From the IMG/VR virus record IMGVR_UViG_3300030104_002700, positions 1 through 25,141 of that record: a DNA stretch of 25,141 bases. One strand, given 5' to 3'. The stretch comes from a virus. Made by a program: the position numbers and the translations under genes. How positions within the stretch are numbered: the first letter of the stretch is position 1; every line of letters begins with the position of its first letter. Of the stretch, positions 7,899 through 15,055 are shown in pieces. The notes below the pieces were generated by a model that made no database searches, was not told where the DNA came from, and was given only the letters and a program-made list of their open reading frames with translations.

Positions 7899-8174
7899 TC
7901 AAGAGTATTCAATAGAAACTTCCATAGCACCAGAGGCTTCTTCGACAAATATACCATTCCTACATAATACTCCATGCATGTCAAATTCACCAGCAGTATC
8001 AGGAGGTATTGTAATTCTTGCTACTTCCTTACCACTTGCAGATGTATTATCAAATACTTTAATTACAGTTGGTGCGCCAACTGCACAAAAATGAATTGAA
8101 ACTAATTTTGCTTGTCCTGTTACAACTAATGTGCTTGCAGTTAAAACACCGCTACTTCTACAACCTGCTACCAT
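7899..8174 (-). CDS. Small beta-rich virion-region protein (decoration-like)
   Basis: 91 residues, beginning MVAGCRSSGVLTASTLVVTG, with the start supported by AAGTGGTATT. It has alternating beta segments, a Gly/Ala/Ser/Thr-rich composition and a closing EVSIEYS. The pattern 'G-x-L-T-A-S... KVFDNTSASGKEVARI... HGVLCRNGIFVEE' is of a kind seen in small beta-sandwich proteins encoded near capsid genes in marine tailed viruses. A capsid decoration or fibre-base role is inferred from this and from the nearby major capsid gene. No enzymatic residue is evident. Confidence 0.6.
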   Translation of the reverse strand: MVAGCRSSGVLTASTLVVTGQAKLVSIHFCAVGAPTVIKVFDNTSASGKEVARITIPPDTAGEFDMHGVLCRNGIFVEEASGAMEVSIEYS

Positions 8175-8192
8175 AATACCACTTCGCTAATT

Positions 8193-8211
8193 GGAGGAAG
8201 TCGCCTCCTCC
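8193..8211 (-). promoter_or_regulatory. Hairpin in the longest intergenic gap
   Basis: GGAGGA (8193-8198) pairs with TCCTCC (8206-8211) around a 7-base loop. It lies in the 57-base gap between the gene ending at 8232 and the gene starting at 8174. On the transcript it reads GGAGGA...TCCTCC, so it also contains a Shine-Dalgarno-like sequence that the stem would hide. No T-tract follows, so a factor-independent terminator is unlikely. A processing site or a modulator of the downstream decoration-like gene is possible. Confidence 0.35.
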
Positions 8212-8231
8212 TATTTAATGTGTCGGTCTAA

Positions 8232-8579
8232 TTACTTCTTTAAAGAAGACTTAGACTTTGTTTGGGTCTTTGTTTTCTTAAGAGAAGGTTTTGGTAGAAT
8301 TGTCTTTTTGGGAGCAGGAAGTAATTCTTCAAGTAGTTGCTTACTTGATGAAATCTCTTTACCCATTTCCACAGAAAAGACTTGTAAAAATCTATCGTTC
8401 AATTCTAACAATTCTGCTTTATCTTCTTCACCAAAAACAAAGAAATAATTTGGGTCGGAAAGACGAGTAGCCGCCCATTTTAGCGGAACGGCTACTGCGT
8501 CTTCCCTTGTAATCTCTTGTTTTGGATTGATGTAAAGCCGACGAATTGATGAATTATCACTCAATCGAACCGTTACCAT
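8232..8579 (-). CDS. Unknown small protein with lysine-rich C-terminal tail
   Basis: 115 residues; ATG behind GAGGTGAATTGA. The N-terminal 80 residues look folded (MVTVRLSDNSSIRRLYINPK and PNYFFVFGEEDKAELLELND). The last 30 are almost only Lys, Ser, Thr and Pro (KPSLKKTKTQTKSKSSLKK), a disordered basic tail that could contact DNA or an acidic surface. It lies between two groups of decoration-like genes downstream of the major capsid gene. Function is not recognised. A minor capsid or cement protein with a DNA-facing tail is one reading; a head-completion protein is another. Confidence 0.6.
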   Translation of the reverse strand: MVTVRLSDNSSIRRLYINPKQEITREDAVAVPLKWAATRLSDPNYFFVFGEEDKAELLELNDRFLQVFSVEMGKEISSSKQLLEELLPAPKKTILPKPSLKKTKTQTKSKSSLKK

Positions 8580-8589
8580 TCAATTCACC

Positions 8590-8943
8590 TCAAAGGTTGC
8601 CATAAACACGCATTCGGACTGAACCGCCGTTACCATCGTCTGCGAGAGTAGCGTTTGTTCCGTCTAAACTTGTGAACATCAGTGCTATTGAACTTTCAGA
8701 TTCATAAGCCCCTGTTGCTGAACATTCTATTTGGGCTTGTAGTCCATTAGCGTTATCATGTCCTGTAATTACTGCCGCTGTAATTGTTGATAAACCAAAA
8801 GAAGAAGCAGGTATTACTGAACCTGCCGCTACTATTGAACTTACATCAACCAAAGCATCAACCACATATTCATCGCCAACTACTTTAGGCCGTGTAATTC
8901 CCTTATGGTCGCCCAATAAGGTTACTGTAAATGCTAGTGCCAA
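8590..8943 (-). CDS. Small beta-rich protein after the capsid gene (decoration-like)
   Basis: 117 residues from a TTG preceded by GAGGTGTTTTAA. It starts M-A-L-A-F-T-V-T-L-L-G-D-H-K and ends with SVRMRVYGNL. Beta-strand alternation, Gly/Ala/Thr/Asp richness and absence of long helices suggest a beta-sandwich. It is the second small gene after the major capsid gene, a position often held by decoration, cement or head-fibre proteins that bind the outside of the mature capsid. No specific family is recognised, so this remains a positional inference. Confidence 0.58.
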   Translation of the reverse strand: MALAFTVTLLGDHKGITRPKVVGDEYVVDALVDVSSIVAAGSVIPASSFGLSTITAAVITGHDNANGLQAQIECSATGAYESESSIALMFTSLDGTNATLADDGNGGSVRMRVYGNL

Positions 8944-8953
8944 TTAAAACACC

Positions 8954-9217
8954 TCACTGTCCGATTGCTTGGAAATAAACAACATCGCCGCTGGTGCATT
9001 TAATTGCTACATCACCACTGGCAAGTGGTAAATCAGCATTAACAGTAGCCGCATTTGCTTCTACTGCACTGCCCTTATGGGTAAAAACAAGGCTTTCAAC
9101 TAAAGAAAGTCCTGTTTCGATGTTTCCGTCTGTTCCGTCTGTTGTCGTTTGTCCAGTTACCAATCGTCGGTTTCCTTCCAAATTCATTTCTAAATGTATT
9201 ACTGTTGCAAATGCCAT
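8954..9217 (-). CDS. Small beta-rich protein directly after major capsid gene (decoration-like)
   Basis: 87 residues, beginning MAFATVIHLEMNLEGNRRLV, with a clear ribosome site GAGGTGATTAAGA. Composition and length resemble the next small gene (ending at 8590): acidic, Ala/Gly/Thr-rich and beta-patterned, ending SGDVVYFQAIGQ. It follows the major capsid gene by 11 bases and is therefore expected to be produced in large amounts. A capsid-stabilising or decoration role is the natural guess, but there is no motif proof. Confidence 0.58.
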   Translation of the reverse strand: MAFATVIHLEMNLEGNRRLVTGQTTTDGTDGNIETGLSLVESLVFTHKGSAVEANAATVNADLPLASGDVAIKCTSGDVVYFQAIGQ

Positions 9218-9228
9218 TCTTAATCACC

Positions 9229-10566
9229 TCATTGTATGTTTGTTATCTTTCCTTGTCCTTTGAAGAATGAACAACCAACTTCACCAATTGTTCGGTAAAG
9301 CGCACGATTGCCCAATGTTCCTACACCGAATGGGTTTCCGTTTGCGATACCATCCTCAAAGTATTGAGTTGGTTTCATAACGGACAACCAAAGGTGGTCT
9401 GTATCAAGGAAAAGCATATCACTTAGTTTGGATGAAGCCGCACCAGTAGCGGTCATATCTTTAACAGGAATCAATGGAATATCGTAGTATGTTGCTACTC
9501 TAAATCCAACTTCTTGACCCTTTGTTCCTCTTACACCATTAACGGTAGGGACAATCTCTTTTCTATCCATAAAGCGTTCTTGGCTTTGTAATAGGTCAGC
9601 AATTGCTTGAATAGTGTCATATCCTGTAAGAATAACCTTTGGTGAACCACCAGCAAGTCGCAAATTACGAATCATAGTATTCAAAAGAGTTAAAGTTAAA
9701 GAACGAACATTACCTGCGGTATAGTCTGTTCCAAAATCAACTTCTGCATCAAGGAAAGAAGCAGCATTAAATCTTTCACTGCCGTAAATCTTTCCTAATG
9801 CGTTTGAAGCGGAAGTAGTATCAGTAGCAAGAACTCCACCATCAATTAAAAGCAATTCTTTTCTTGATGTAATTACCTTCAAAAGAGAAGTATAGTTGTT
9901 ACCAATGTTAGGCATAGCCGAACTTTCACCATAATGTTCTAATGGCATAACAAGCATCTTGTTTTGAACCTCAGCATGGTGCTTACCCATATCTTCACGC
10001 ATTTGCGCTCTAATATCGCCAATTCCATCATCAATTTGAGCCATTTCCATAGCCAATTCGCTGAAATCGAATTGATGTGCAACAACTTTTGGACTCATGT
10101 TTAATTGAGCATAAGTTGGAGCAATTGGGCCTAATCCATCTTGAGCAGTTGAAAGTGCGGCATTTTCAGGAACACCACCAATCATATCTGCTCTTGGTGA
10201 ATCCGAACCTAATTCAGCAAGGTTTTCTGTTCCGCTTGCATCAACAGTGAATAAGTTTCCACTTCCACCAGCAGGTCGGCTTTTCAATACTCTCCAACCA
10301 CTTGAAGAATAAGGTCTTTTTGAAATCATCGAAAGTGCATTGACTTCTCGGTTTAGCATAGACCAAACCTTTTGTCCATAAACGATGTTGTATAATGCTG
10401 AAACATCGGAAACTCCACTACCGGACAAAGATGGAGAACCATCGTGTCCTGTGTGAATACCTCCGACCATACCTGCTTGCTTCAATAAAGCATTACCGGC
10501 TGGTAGATTGTTAATTCCGTATGTTTGCGCTTCTAAGTCTCTAATTGTGTTAATATATCCTGTCAT
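9229..10566 (-). CDS. Major capsid protein (HK97 fold)
   Basis: 445 residues; ATG behind GAGGTGATTTAAA. The protein has a helical N-terminal region, then a long body. Features typical of HK97-type shell proteins are an early helical and Gly-rich segment (residues 1-50), an extended E-loop-like part (SSSGWRVLKSRPAGGSG), a helical spine (DIRAQMREDMGKHHAEVQNK), a P-domain stretch (NTMIRNLRLAGGSPKVILTG, followed by a helix) and a late strand (YYDIPLIPVKDM). Place directly after the protease/scaffold gene is canonical. The N-terminal region of about 50-60 residues may be a delta-domain-like segment removed by the protease, as in HK97; no cleavage site can be assigned by eye. The identification is strong from context, moderate from sequence alone. 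Confidence 0.85.
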   Translation of the reverse strand: MTGYINTIRDLEAQTYGINNLPAGNALLKQAGMVGGIHTGHDGSPSLSGSGVSDVSALYNIVYGQKVWSMLNREVNALSMISKRPYSSSGWRVLKSRPAGGSGNLFTVDASGTENLAELGSDSPRADMIGGVPENAALSTAQDGLGPIAPTYAQLNMSPKVVAHQFDFSELAMEMAQIDDGIGDIRAQMREDMGKHHAEVQNKMLVMPLEHYGESSAMPNIGNNYTSLLKVITSRKELLLIDGGVLATDTTSASNALGKIYGSERFNAASFLDAEVDFGTDYTAGNVRSLTLTLLNTMIRNLRLAGGSPKVILTGYDTIQAIADLLQSQERFMDRKEIVPTVNGVRGTKGQEVGFRVATYYDIPLIPVKDMTATGAASSKLSDMLFLDTDHLWLSVMKPTQYFEDGIANGNPFGVGTLGNRALYRTIGEVGCSFFKGQGKITNIQ

Positions 10567-10577
10567 TTTAAATCACC

Positions 10578-11297
10578 TCAAATGTTGTTCACCATCTTAT
10601 GAATATCCGACCATTCCATGTCTGCAAGGTCTTCTATTGATGGGAGTTGTATAGTTGCTTCTTCTTGAGCCTTAATGATTGAATCTTTCTCGGCTGTCAA
10701 AGACTTTCGCAATTGAGTGAACTCTTCCTTTAGGGAAGAAATCTCACTTGCAGCGTCATATTGAGACTTTGCGAGAATATTCTCACGGTTTGCTTTTTCA
10801 TTAGCAAATCGAGCCTCAAAAGACTTTCGGAGATTATCGTAAGCAAGTGCTTCAAGTTGTTCTTCACGGAAAGCGGCATATGCTTTTTCAATGTTTGAAT
10901 TACTCAAATCAAGAGAATCAAATTCATTGTTACTAAATGCCTTAACAACAGGCATATCCGAAGAAGTCGGCTTACCATTGTTAATTACGATTCTGTCAGC
11001 AGGTTCGCCAATTTGGTTTCCTGCACCATCAAGGGTTCTTAGGTATGCTTTATCAGCATACATTTCTTTTTCATAGTCGCCTTTTTCATCCAATTTTTCA
11101 TCCAACATTTCTTCATCATCAGCCATTTCCAACATTTCTTCTTCATCAGCCATTTCTTCATCAGCCATTTCCATGCCGTCTTCTTTAGAAGCCCGTTCCA
11201 TCATTTCTTTATCATCTTCTTCCTCTTTGCGAAGCATATTAACTTCTTCCAAAAGGGTGTCCAATTCGCTCAGTGCTTTTTCTAATTTTTCACTCAT
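10578..11297 (-). CDS. Possible nested scaffolding protein (internal start in protease gene)
   Basis: An in-frame ATG at 11297 (MSEKLEKALSEL) is preceded by AGGAAGTGAAAAA, close to the ribosome sites used by the neighbours. It falls exactly at the boundary between the protease domain and the coiled-coil scaffold domain. Translation from here would give a 239-residue protease-free scaffold, as lambda Nu3 is made from within gene C. This rests on one site only. Confidence 0.45.
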   Translation of the reverse strand: MSEKLEKALSELDTLLEEVNMLRKEEEDDKEMMERASKEDGMEMADEEMADEEEMLEMADDEEMLDEKLDEKGDYEKEMYADKAYLRTLDGAGNQIGEPADRIVINNGKPTSSDMPVVKAFSNNEFDSLDLSNSNIEKAYAAFREEQLEALAYDNLRKSFEARFANEKANRENILAKSQYDAASEISSLKEEFTQLRKSLTAEKDSIIKAQEEATIQLPSIEDLADMEWSDIHKMVNNI

Positions 11298-11828
11298 TTT
11301 TTCACTTCCTATATCTTGTTTTAAAATATCGAATTTCGCTTCGGGATTTATGCCTTTTTCACATATTGTTACTTCATGGAGTTCTAACTTACTTATTTCG
11401 TTATATTCCCCTAATTCATTGTGACTTTTCTTTACTTTTTGTAATGCTTGTCCACCAATACTAAATGACCTTAATGACCCTTTGCGAATGTTTCTTCCTA
11501 CTTCTTTTGCTTTTTCAATGTCATCTCTTAGTTTAATTACTACAAAGAATCCCACATCATCTACTTCGGATTTCCATAATTTTCCTGTTTTATCTCTATA
11601 TGAATCTACGACTTCACCGACTTGAACATTTGAATGGTTTGTCATTACATTTCTAAACTTTGAATCTTCCATGAACTTCTTAACTGATTCTTTTAATGCT
11701 TTTAATGTAATCAAATCATTTTGCTTATCTACAATTTCAATGCTTGCATATCCACCAATCATTAAGTCGTCGTTGCTCTTTAGAATATTGAATCCATCAT
11801 TCCTTGTAGCCATGACGCTTATGCTCAT
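10578..11828 (-). CDS. Prohead maturation protease fused to acidic scaffold, with C-terminal tag
   Basis: 416 residues from the ATG at 11828; an in-frame TTG three codons upstream lies too near the AGGAAGG ribosome site. Residues 10-165 match the XkdF/U35-like serine protease pattern: 'GGYASIEIVDKQNDLIT', a candidate catalytic His65 in TNHSNVQVGEV, candidate Ser121/Ser123 in GSLRSFSIGG, and LHEVTICEKGINPEA. After residue 178 comes a coiled-coil (MSEKLEKALSELDTLLEEV), an acidic Met/Glu/Asp repeat region, a second helical region and the C-terminus DMEWSDIHKMVNNI. This protease-plus-scaffold build is known in other tailed viruses; the protease clears the scaffold before DNA packaging. The C-terminal peptide matches the small coiled-coil protein ending at 15055 and the N-terminal tags elsewhere. 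Confidence 0.8.
   Translation of the reverse strand: MSISVMATRNDGFNILKSNDDLMIGGYASIEIVDKQNDLITLKALKESVKKFMEDSKFRNVMTNHSNVQVGEVVDSYRDKTGKLWKSEVDDVGFFVVIKLRDDIEKAKEVGRNIRKGSLRSFSIGGQALQKVKKSHNELGEYNEISKLELHEVTICEKGINPEAKFDILKQDIGSEKMSEKLEKALSELDTLLEEVNMLRKEEEDDKEMMERASKEDGMEMADEEMADEEEMLEMADDEEMLDEKLDEKGDYEKEMYADKAYLRTLDGAGNQIGEPADRIVINNGKPTSSDMPVVKAFSNNEFDSLDLSNSNIEKAYAAFREEQLEALAYDNLRKSFEARFANEKANRENILAKSQYDAASEISSLKEEFTQLRKSLTAEKDSIIKAQEEATIQLPSIEDLADMEWSDIHKMVNNI
10591..10619 (-). repeat. C-terminal tag coding repeat, copy 1 (M-E-W-S-D-I-H-K-M-V)
   Basis: 29 bases that match 15077-15105 at 26 positions. Both encode M-[ED]-W-S-D-I-H-K-M-V near the end of different proteins. Confidence 0.85.
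11102..11170 (-). repeat. Tandem coding repeat for acidic Met/Glu/Asp stretch
   Basis: Two 27-base units (11102-11128 and 11129-11155) differ at one base. They are followed by another exact copy of the last 15 bases of the unit (11156-11170). They encode the acidic EMADEE/EMLEMADD repeats of the scaffold region. Slippage could change the length of this segment. Confidence 0.8.
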
Positions 11829-11854
11829 CTTGCTCAAACCTTCCTATTCTCTTT

Positions 11855-11869
11855 GACTATATAATAGAC
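11855..11869 (-). promoter_or_regulatory. Possible TATA-type promoter element ahead of protease/capsid genes
   Basis: On the minus strand this reads GTCTATTATATAGTC, within a 47-base gap before the protease start, one of only two gaps above 40 bases. TTATATA resembles an archaeal TATA box and lies about 30 bases before the ATG. The element is also an imperfect inverted repeat. In AT-rich DNA such matches arise by chance, so this is weak. Confidence 0.22.
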
Positions 11870-11875
11870 ACCGTT

Positions 11876-14398
11876 CTATTTGGTAGGGAGGGGCAATTCT
11901 TTATACCTGTCCTCATAAATATCCCATAATCCTGCATCTGTATCGTCATCAGCAGGAGTTTGTTTATATCCAGACCATGCTAACCACATATCTTTATTAT
12001 CTACTTTAAGTCTTCTAATGTTAAATTTAGTTTCAAACTTATTACCTTCAAGGAAATACTCATGATAACCATGTTTTTGTATTCCTAATCTAATTTTACC
12101 TTCATCAAGTATTTTTCTCTTGGATATATTGTTTGCTATCATAGCAGGAAATTTACCGGCTTTACCAAACAACTCAAATATATCATCATCTTTTTCTAAA
12201 TCAATAAGCCAATTTAAAGTCTCATCTTTAAGTTTAATAACTAAATTTAAATTATCATCATCTCTAAGGTATAATTTAAATTGCCCTGTTTGATATTCTT
12301 TTGGAGTCTTATATGATTTAAGAATATTTTCTTCTTGCATTATCTTATCGTCTTCGGAATAAAGTTTATTGGTCTTTTCATCATATGAAATACCATCTCT
12401 TTGCTTCATCCAGTCTTTAAGTTTATCTAATTTACTTTCAAGAATATCTTCATAAATATCTTTATGTTCCTTGACTAAATGATTATGAAGTTCCTTAATT
12501 GTTTTAGGCCCAGTAGTCTTCATAAACTGAAATGCTGCTACTGTTAATCGAGATTGCTTAGTTTTCATAATCTCTTCCGCTTGTTGTTTCCACATATCTA
12601 AATCAACTAAAGCATTTTTAGACATTAAGTTATCTTCTTCAAAACCATAAATAGTAAAGCCATCCATGTCTCCTTTAATTATAATAGACGCTTCTCCGTG
12701 TATATGGTCTGTAATTTTCAAACCTTTCTTTAATGCTTCTACATTATAATTCAATGATTTTTTTTCATCGTTGGATAGTATCTCAAGAGTGATTAACTTA
12801 TCGGGGTGCATGGCTTCGGGAACTTCTATGACCTTAGCGGAGTGAACAATATATCGCTCTCCTTCTTTCTTTACTTGGTCTATTTTGACCCTTACAATGC
12901 TTCCTAAGTCAGCACTAATTTTAGTGTTAAGGGCTTTACCAACAACCATATAGGTTTTACCTTCTATTTCTTGGTAATGTTTTCCTTCTCCTTCTGTTGG
13001 CCCTGCACCGAGAGTATAAGAATAATTACCATTGGAAGATTTCTTATCGAGAACAAGTAAATCTAAATCAACAAAACTCTTCCACTTAATCCATTTAGGG
13101 TTTTTCTTTGTCCCAACATAGTAAGTTGAAGTAGAATCTTTAATTACCACACCTTCTGCTGTTGGCATATCCATGATTGCTTTAGAGTATTCTTCTATAT
13201 CTTTAGTAGAATCTGCTAAACGAGTATCTTTTTTAGAAGGGAAAGTTAAGTCTTCACTTGAATGAATAGAATAATTATTAAACATTAACTGCATTCTTTG
13301 AGTTAATGTATCTTCTAATAAAGATTTCTCATTATGTCTTAGTAAATCGAACATATGTATTCTTAATCTACCGTCAGGATTTTTGTCATTAAATACATGA
13401 GAGATTGTTTCTGCTCTATTGAGGGCTTCATCTCCTTTAAACAAAAGTAAAGACCCATCTAAGATACAATCTCCAAAGTGTTTCTTCTGTAATTCCTTTA
13501 CTTGTTCTTTACACTTAGAAGTAATATCTTTACCATCAAATGAATACACTTTAACTTTCTTATCTATTTTGTGCATTTGAATGCGAAGACCGTCATACTT
13601 TTCTTGAACATAATATTCACCACTAAAGCCTTTAAGTTCATTCATGTCTTCTATATCAAATATTCTATACATAGGTTTATTTGGAACAATAAAATCAGAT
13701 TCGGCTTTTTCTTCTGTGGATTTCTTTTCTTCTGCCTTCTTAATTGGTAGTCCTTCAATATCTTCTAATTCATTCCAATCATCTTTATCATTCTTAGAAA
13801 GAAAGATTAACTCTAATATATTCATCGCTGCCTTTACTTTAGATTTAACTTTGTTTGAGTCTTTTCCATCCCCGTAATGCTCAATAATATAGAGGTCAAT
13901 ATCATCCACTTCTATGTCAAGTCCTTGAAGACCCTCTGTAATATCGTCGGGTTCGATGTCTTTAACAGCGTAAATGTCGGGAGATAGTGCTTTACTGTCT
14001 TCTCTAATGGCATAGTGAACGAATTTAACCATGTTACCCGTTGAAGATAACAATGCTTCCAAAACTTCACCTTTGAATCTTTTAGCGAAAGGGTCATCCA
14101 CTGATTCGGAAGAATAACGAAGTTTCTTTATTCCTTCAAATATCTTTTCAGCGTTTTGAGATTGAGGGTCTTTGACATCATCTGCTTCTAAATCTGAAAT
14201 CTCAATAAAGTTCTTTAACTCATTTGAAAGTTCATTACTGTTTTCATAGGCTTCTGTAATACCATCTATTGCACTACGCCACTTTGCCCCGTATTCTTTG
14301 GGGTCAGTGCGAGCCGATAGATAAGCCACTCTTACTTTCTCAAATAAGCGAACAATTTCATCCGATGTGGACTTATCTTTTTCAAGAAGATAAGCCAT
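11876..14398 (-). CDS. ATP-dependent DNA ligase-like protein with extra C-terminal domains
   Basis: 840 residues; ATG behind AGGTGAAATAA. Nucleotidyltransferase motifs are clear: I EKYDGLR (Lys267 would carry AMP, Arg272), III LDGSL (313-317), IIIa HMFDLL (348-353), IV EGVVIK (415-420) and V WIKWK (436-440), followed by an OB-like region to about 525. Motif III normally reads D-G-E; here the Glu is Ser316. Residues 1-240 are helical and only loosely like a ligase DNA-binding domain. Residues about 612-680 look like a winged helix. Residues about 705-810 (LNLVIKLKDETLNWLIDLE; IQKHGYHEYFLEG) recall the LigD 3'-phosphoesterase layout without its catalytic His and Asp. The likely role is sealing or binding DNA ends during packaging or after injection; reduced activity is possible. 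Finding it between protease and portal genes is unusual. Confidence 0.8.
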   Translation of the reverse strand: MAYLLEKDKSTSDEIVRLFEKVRVAYLSARTDPKEYGAKWRSAIDGITEAYENSNELSNELKNFIEISDLEADDVKDPQSQNAEKIFEGIKKLRYSSESVDDPFAKRFKGEVLEALLSSTGNMVKFVHYAIREDSKALSPDIYAVKDIEPDDITEGLQGLDIEVDDIDLYIIEHYGDGKDSNKVKSKVKAAMNILELIFLSKNDKDDWNELEDIEGLPIKKAEEKKSTEEKAESDFIVPNKPMYRIFDIEDMNELKGFSGEYYVQEKYDGLRIQMHKIDKKVKVYSFDGKDITSKCKEQVKELQKKHFGDCILDGSLLLFKGDEALNRAETISHVFNDKNPDGRLRIHMFDLLRHNEKSLLEDTLTQRMQLMFNNYSIHSSEDLTFPSKKDTRLADSTKDIEEYSKAIMDMPTAEGVVIKDSTSTYYVGTKKNPKWIKWKSFVDLDLLVLDKKSSNGNYSYTLGAGPTEGEGKHYQEIEGKTYMVVGKALNTKISADLGSIVRVKIDQVKKEGERYIVHSAKVIEVPEAMHPDKLITLEILSNDEKKSLNYNVEALKKGLKITDHIHGEASIIIKGDMDGFTIYGFEEDNLMSKNALVDLDMWKQQAEEIMKTKQSRLTVAAFQFMKTTGPKTIKELHNHLVKEHKDIYEDILESKLDKLKDWMKQRDGISYDEKTNKLYSEDDKIMQEENILKSYKTPKEYQTGQFKLYLRDDDNLNLVIKLKDETLNWLIDLEKDDDIFELFGKAGKFPAMIANNISKRKILDEGKIRLGIQKHGYHEYFLEGNKFETKFNIRRLKVDNKDMWLAWSGYKQTPADDDTDAGLWDIYEDRYKELPLPTK

Positions 14399-14407
14399 TT
14401 ATTTCAC

Positions 14408-15055
14408 CTATGAACTTCTACCGAAATACATGGTTAATTCTTTTAAATCATCCATTATTTCTTTCATATCGCTTTCCATTTTACCTTGTTTGCTCAAAGG
14501 AGCAGTCAAATACTCGGAAGTAATTTTCTTCATAGCGGCTTCTAATGCAGCAAAAGTTTCATTTGCCATTTGTTGCTGTTGTTCTGTAAATTCGACATCT
14601 CTATCGTCTTTCTTAAAGTCACCAAATCCACCTTTGCTTTTACCAAGCATAGTCATTTGTTTAGTTAATACCTGATAGACAGCCTCTACTTGAGTCTTAA
14701 GTTGTTTTAGTGCTTTTGTTTCTTCTTCGTTCAAAACACCCTTAGCAAGTTGTTTTTCGATTTTTCTATCTCCTTCAGTAACAAACGCTCTTGCTAAACG
14801 AATAGCCTTAATCATCTTTGCCTTATCAAAGGCTTTCTTAATTTTGCCACTTTTGAACTCTTCTCCACCGGCATTAGCATGAACCTTGTCTTGCTTAATA
14901 CCATGTTTAGATGCTTTAGCCTTTGGTCGCTTAACCTTTTCAATTGTTGGCATTTCATCTTTTGTTAATCCATCTCGTAATTGTTCTAAAGATTCTCTTG
15001 CTTTAAGAATCGTTAATTCGACTATTTTTTCTTCTCTTGTTACTTTTTCCGGCAT
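14408..15055 (-). CDS. Charged helical protein, unknown
   Basis: 215 residues; ATG behind GTAGGTGGACAATA, overlapping the stop of the preceding gene. It is almost wholly charged helix, starting MPEKVTREEKIVELTILKAR. It has a basic Gly-containing linker (about 45-75) and long helices (RKIEKQLAKGVLNEEETKAL; DMKEIMDDLKELTMYFGRSS). There are no cysteines or catalytic motifs. It lies between the tagged coiled-coil gene and the ligase gene. Head-assembly or DNA-binding roles are possible, but nothing is specific. Confidence 0.58.
   Translation of the reverse strand: MPEKVTREEKIVELTILKARESLEQLRDGLTKDEMPTIEKVKRPKAKASKHGIKQDKVHANAGGEEFKSGKIKKAFDKAKMIKAIRLARAFVTEGDRKIEKQLAKGVLNEEETKALKQLKTQVEAVYQVLTKQMTMLGKSKGGFGDFKKDDRDVEFTEQQQQMANETFAALEAAMKKITSEYLTAPLSKQGKMESDMKEIMDDLKELTMYFGRSS

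Noticed and set aside
8191-8448. Plus-strand open frame of 85 codons
   Set aside because: It lies over the minus-strand lysine-tail gene, has no ribosome site, and its Ser/Phe-rich composition is typical of the reverse of a lysine-rich gene.
13912-14097. Minus-strand frame of 61 codons within the ligase gene
   Set aside because: It is an alternate frame inside the 840-codon ligase gene, which has intact motifs in its own frame.
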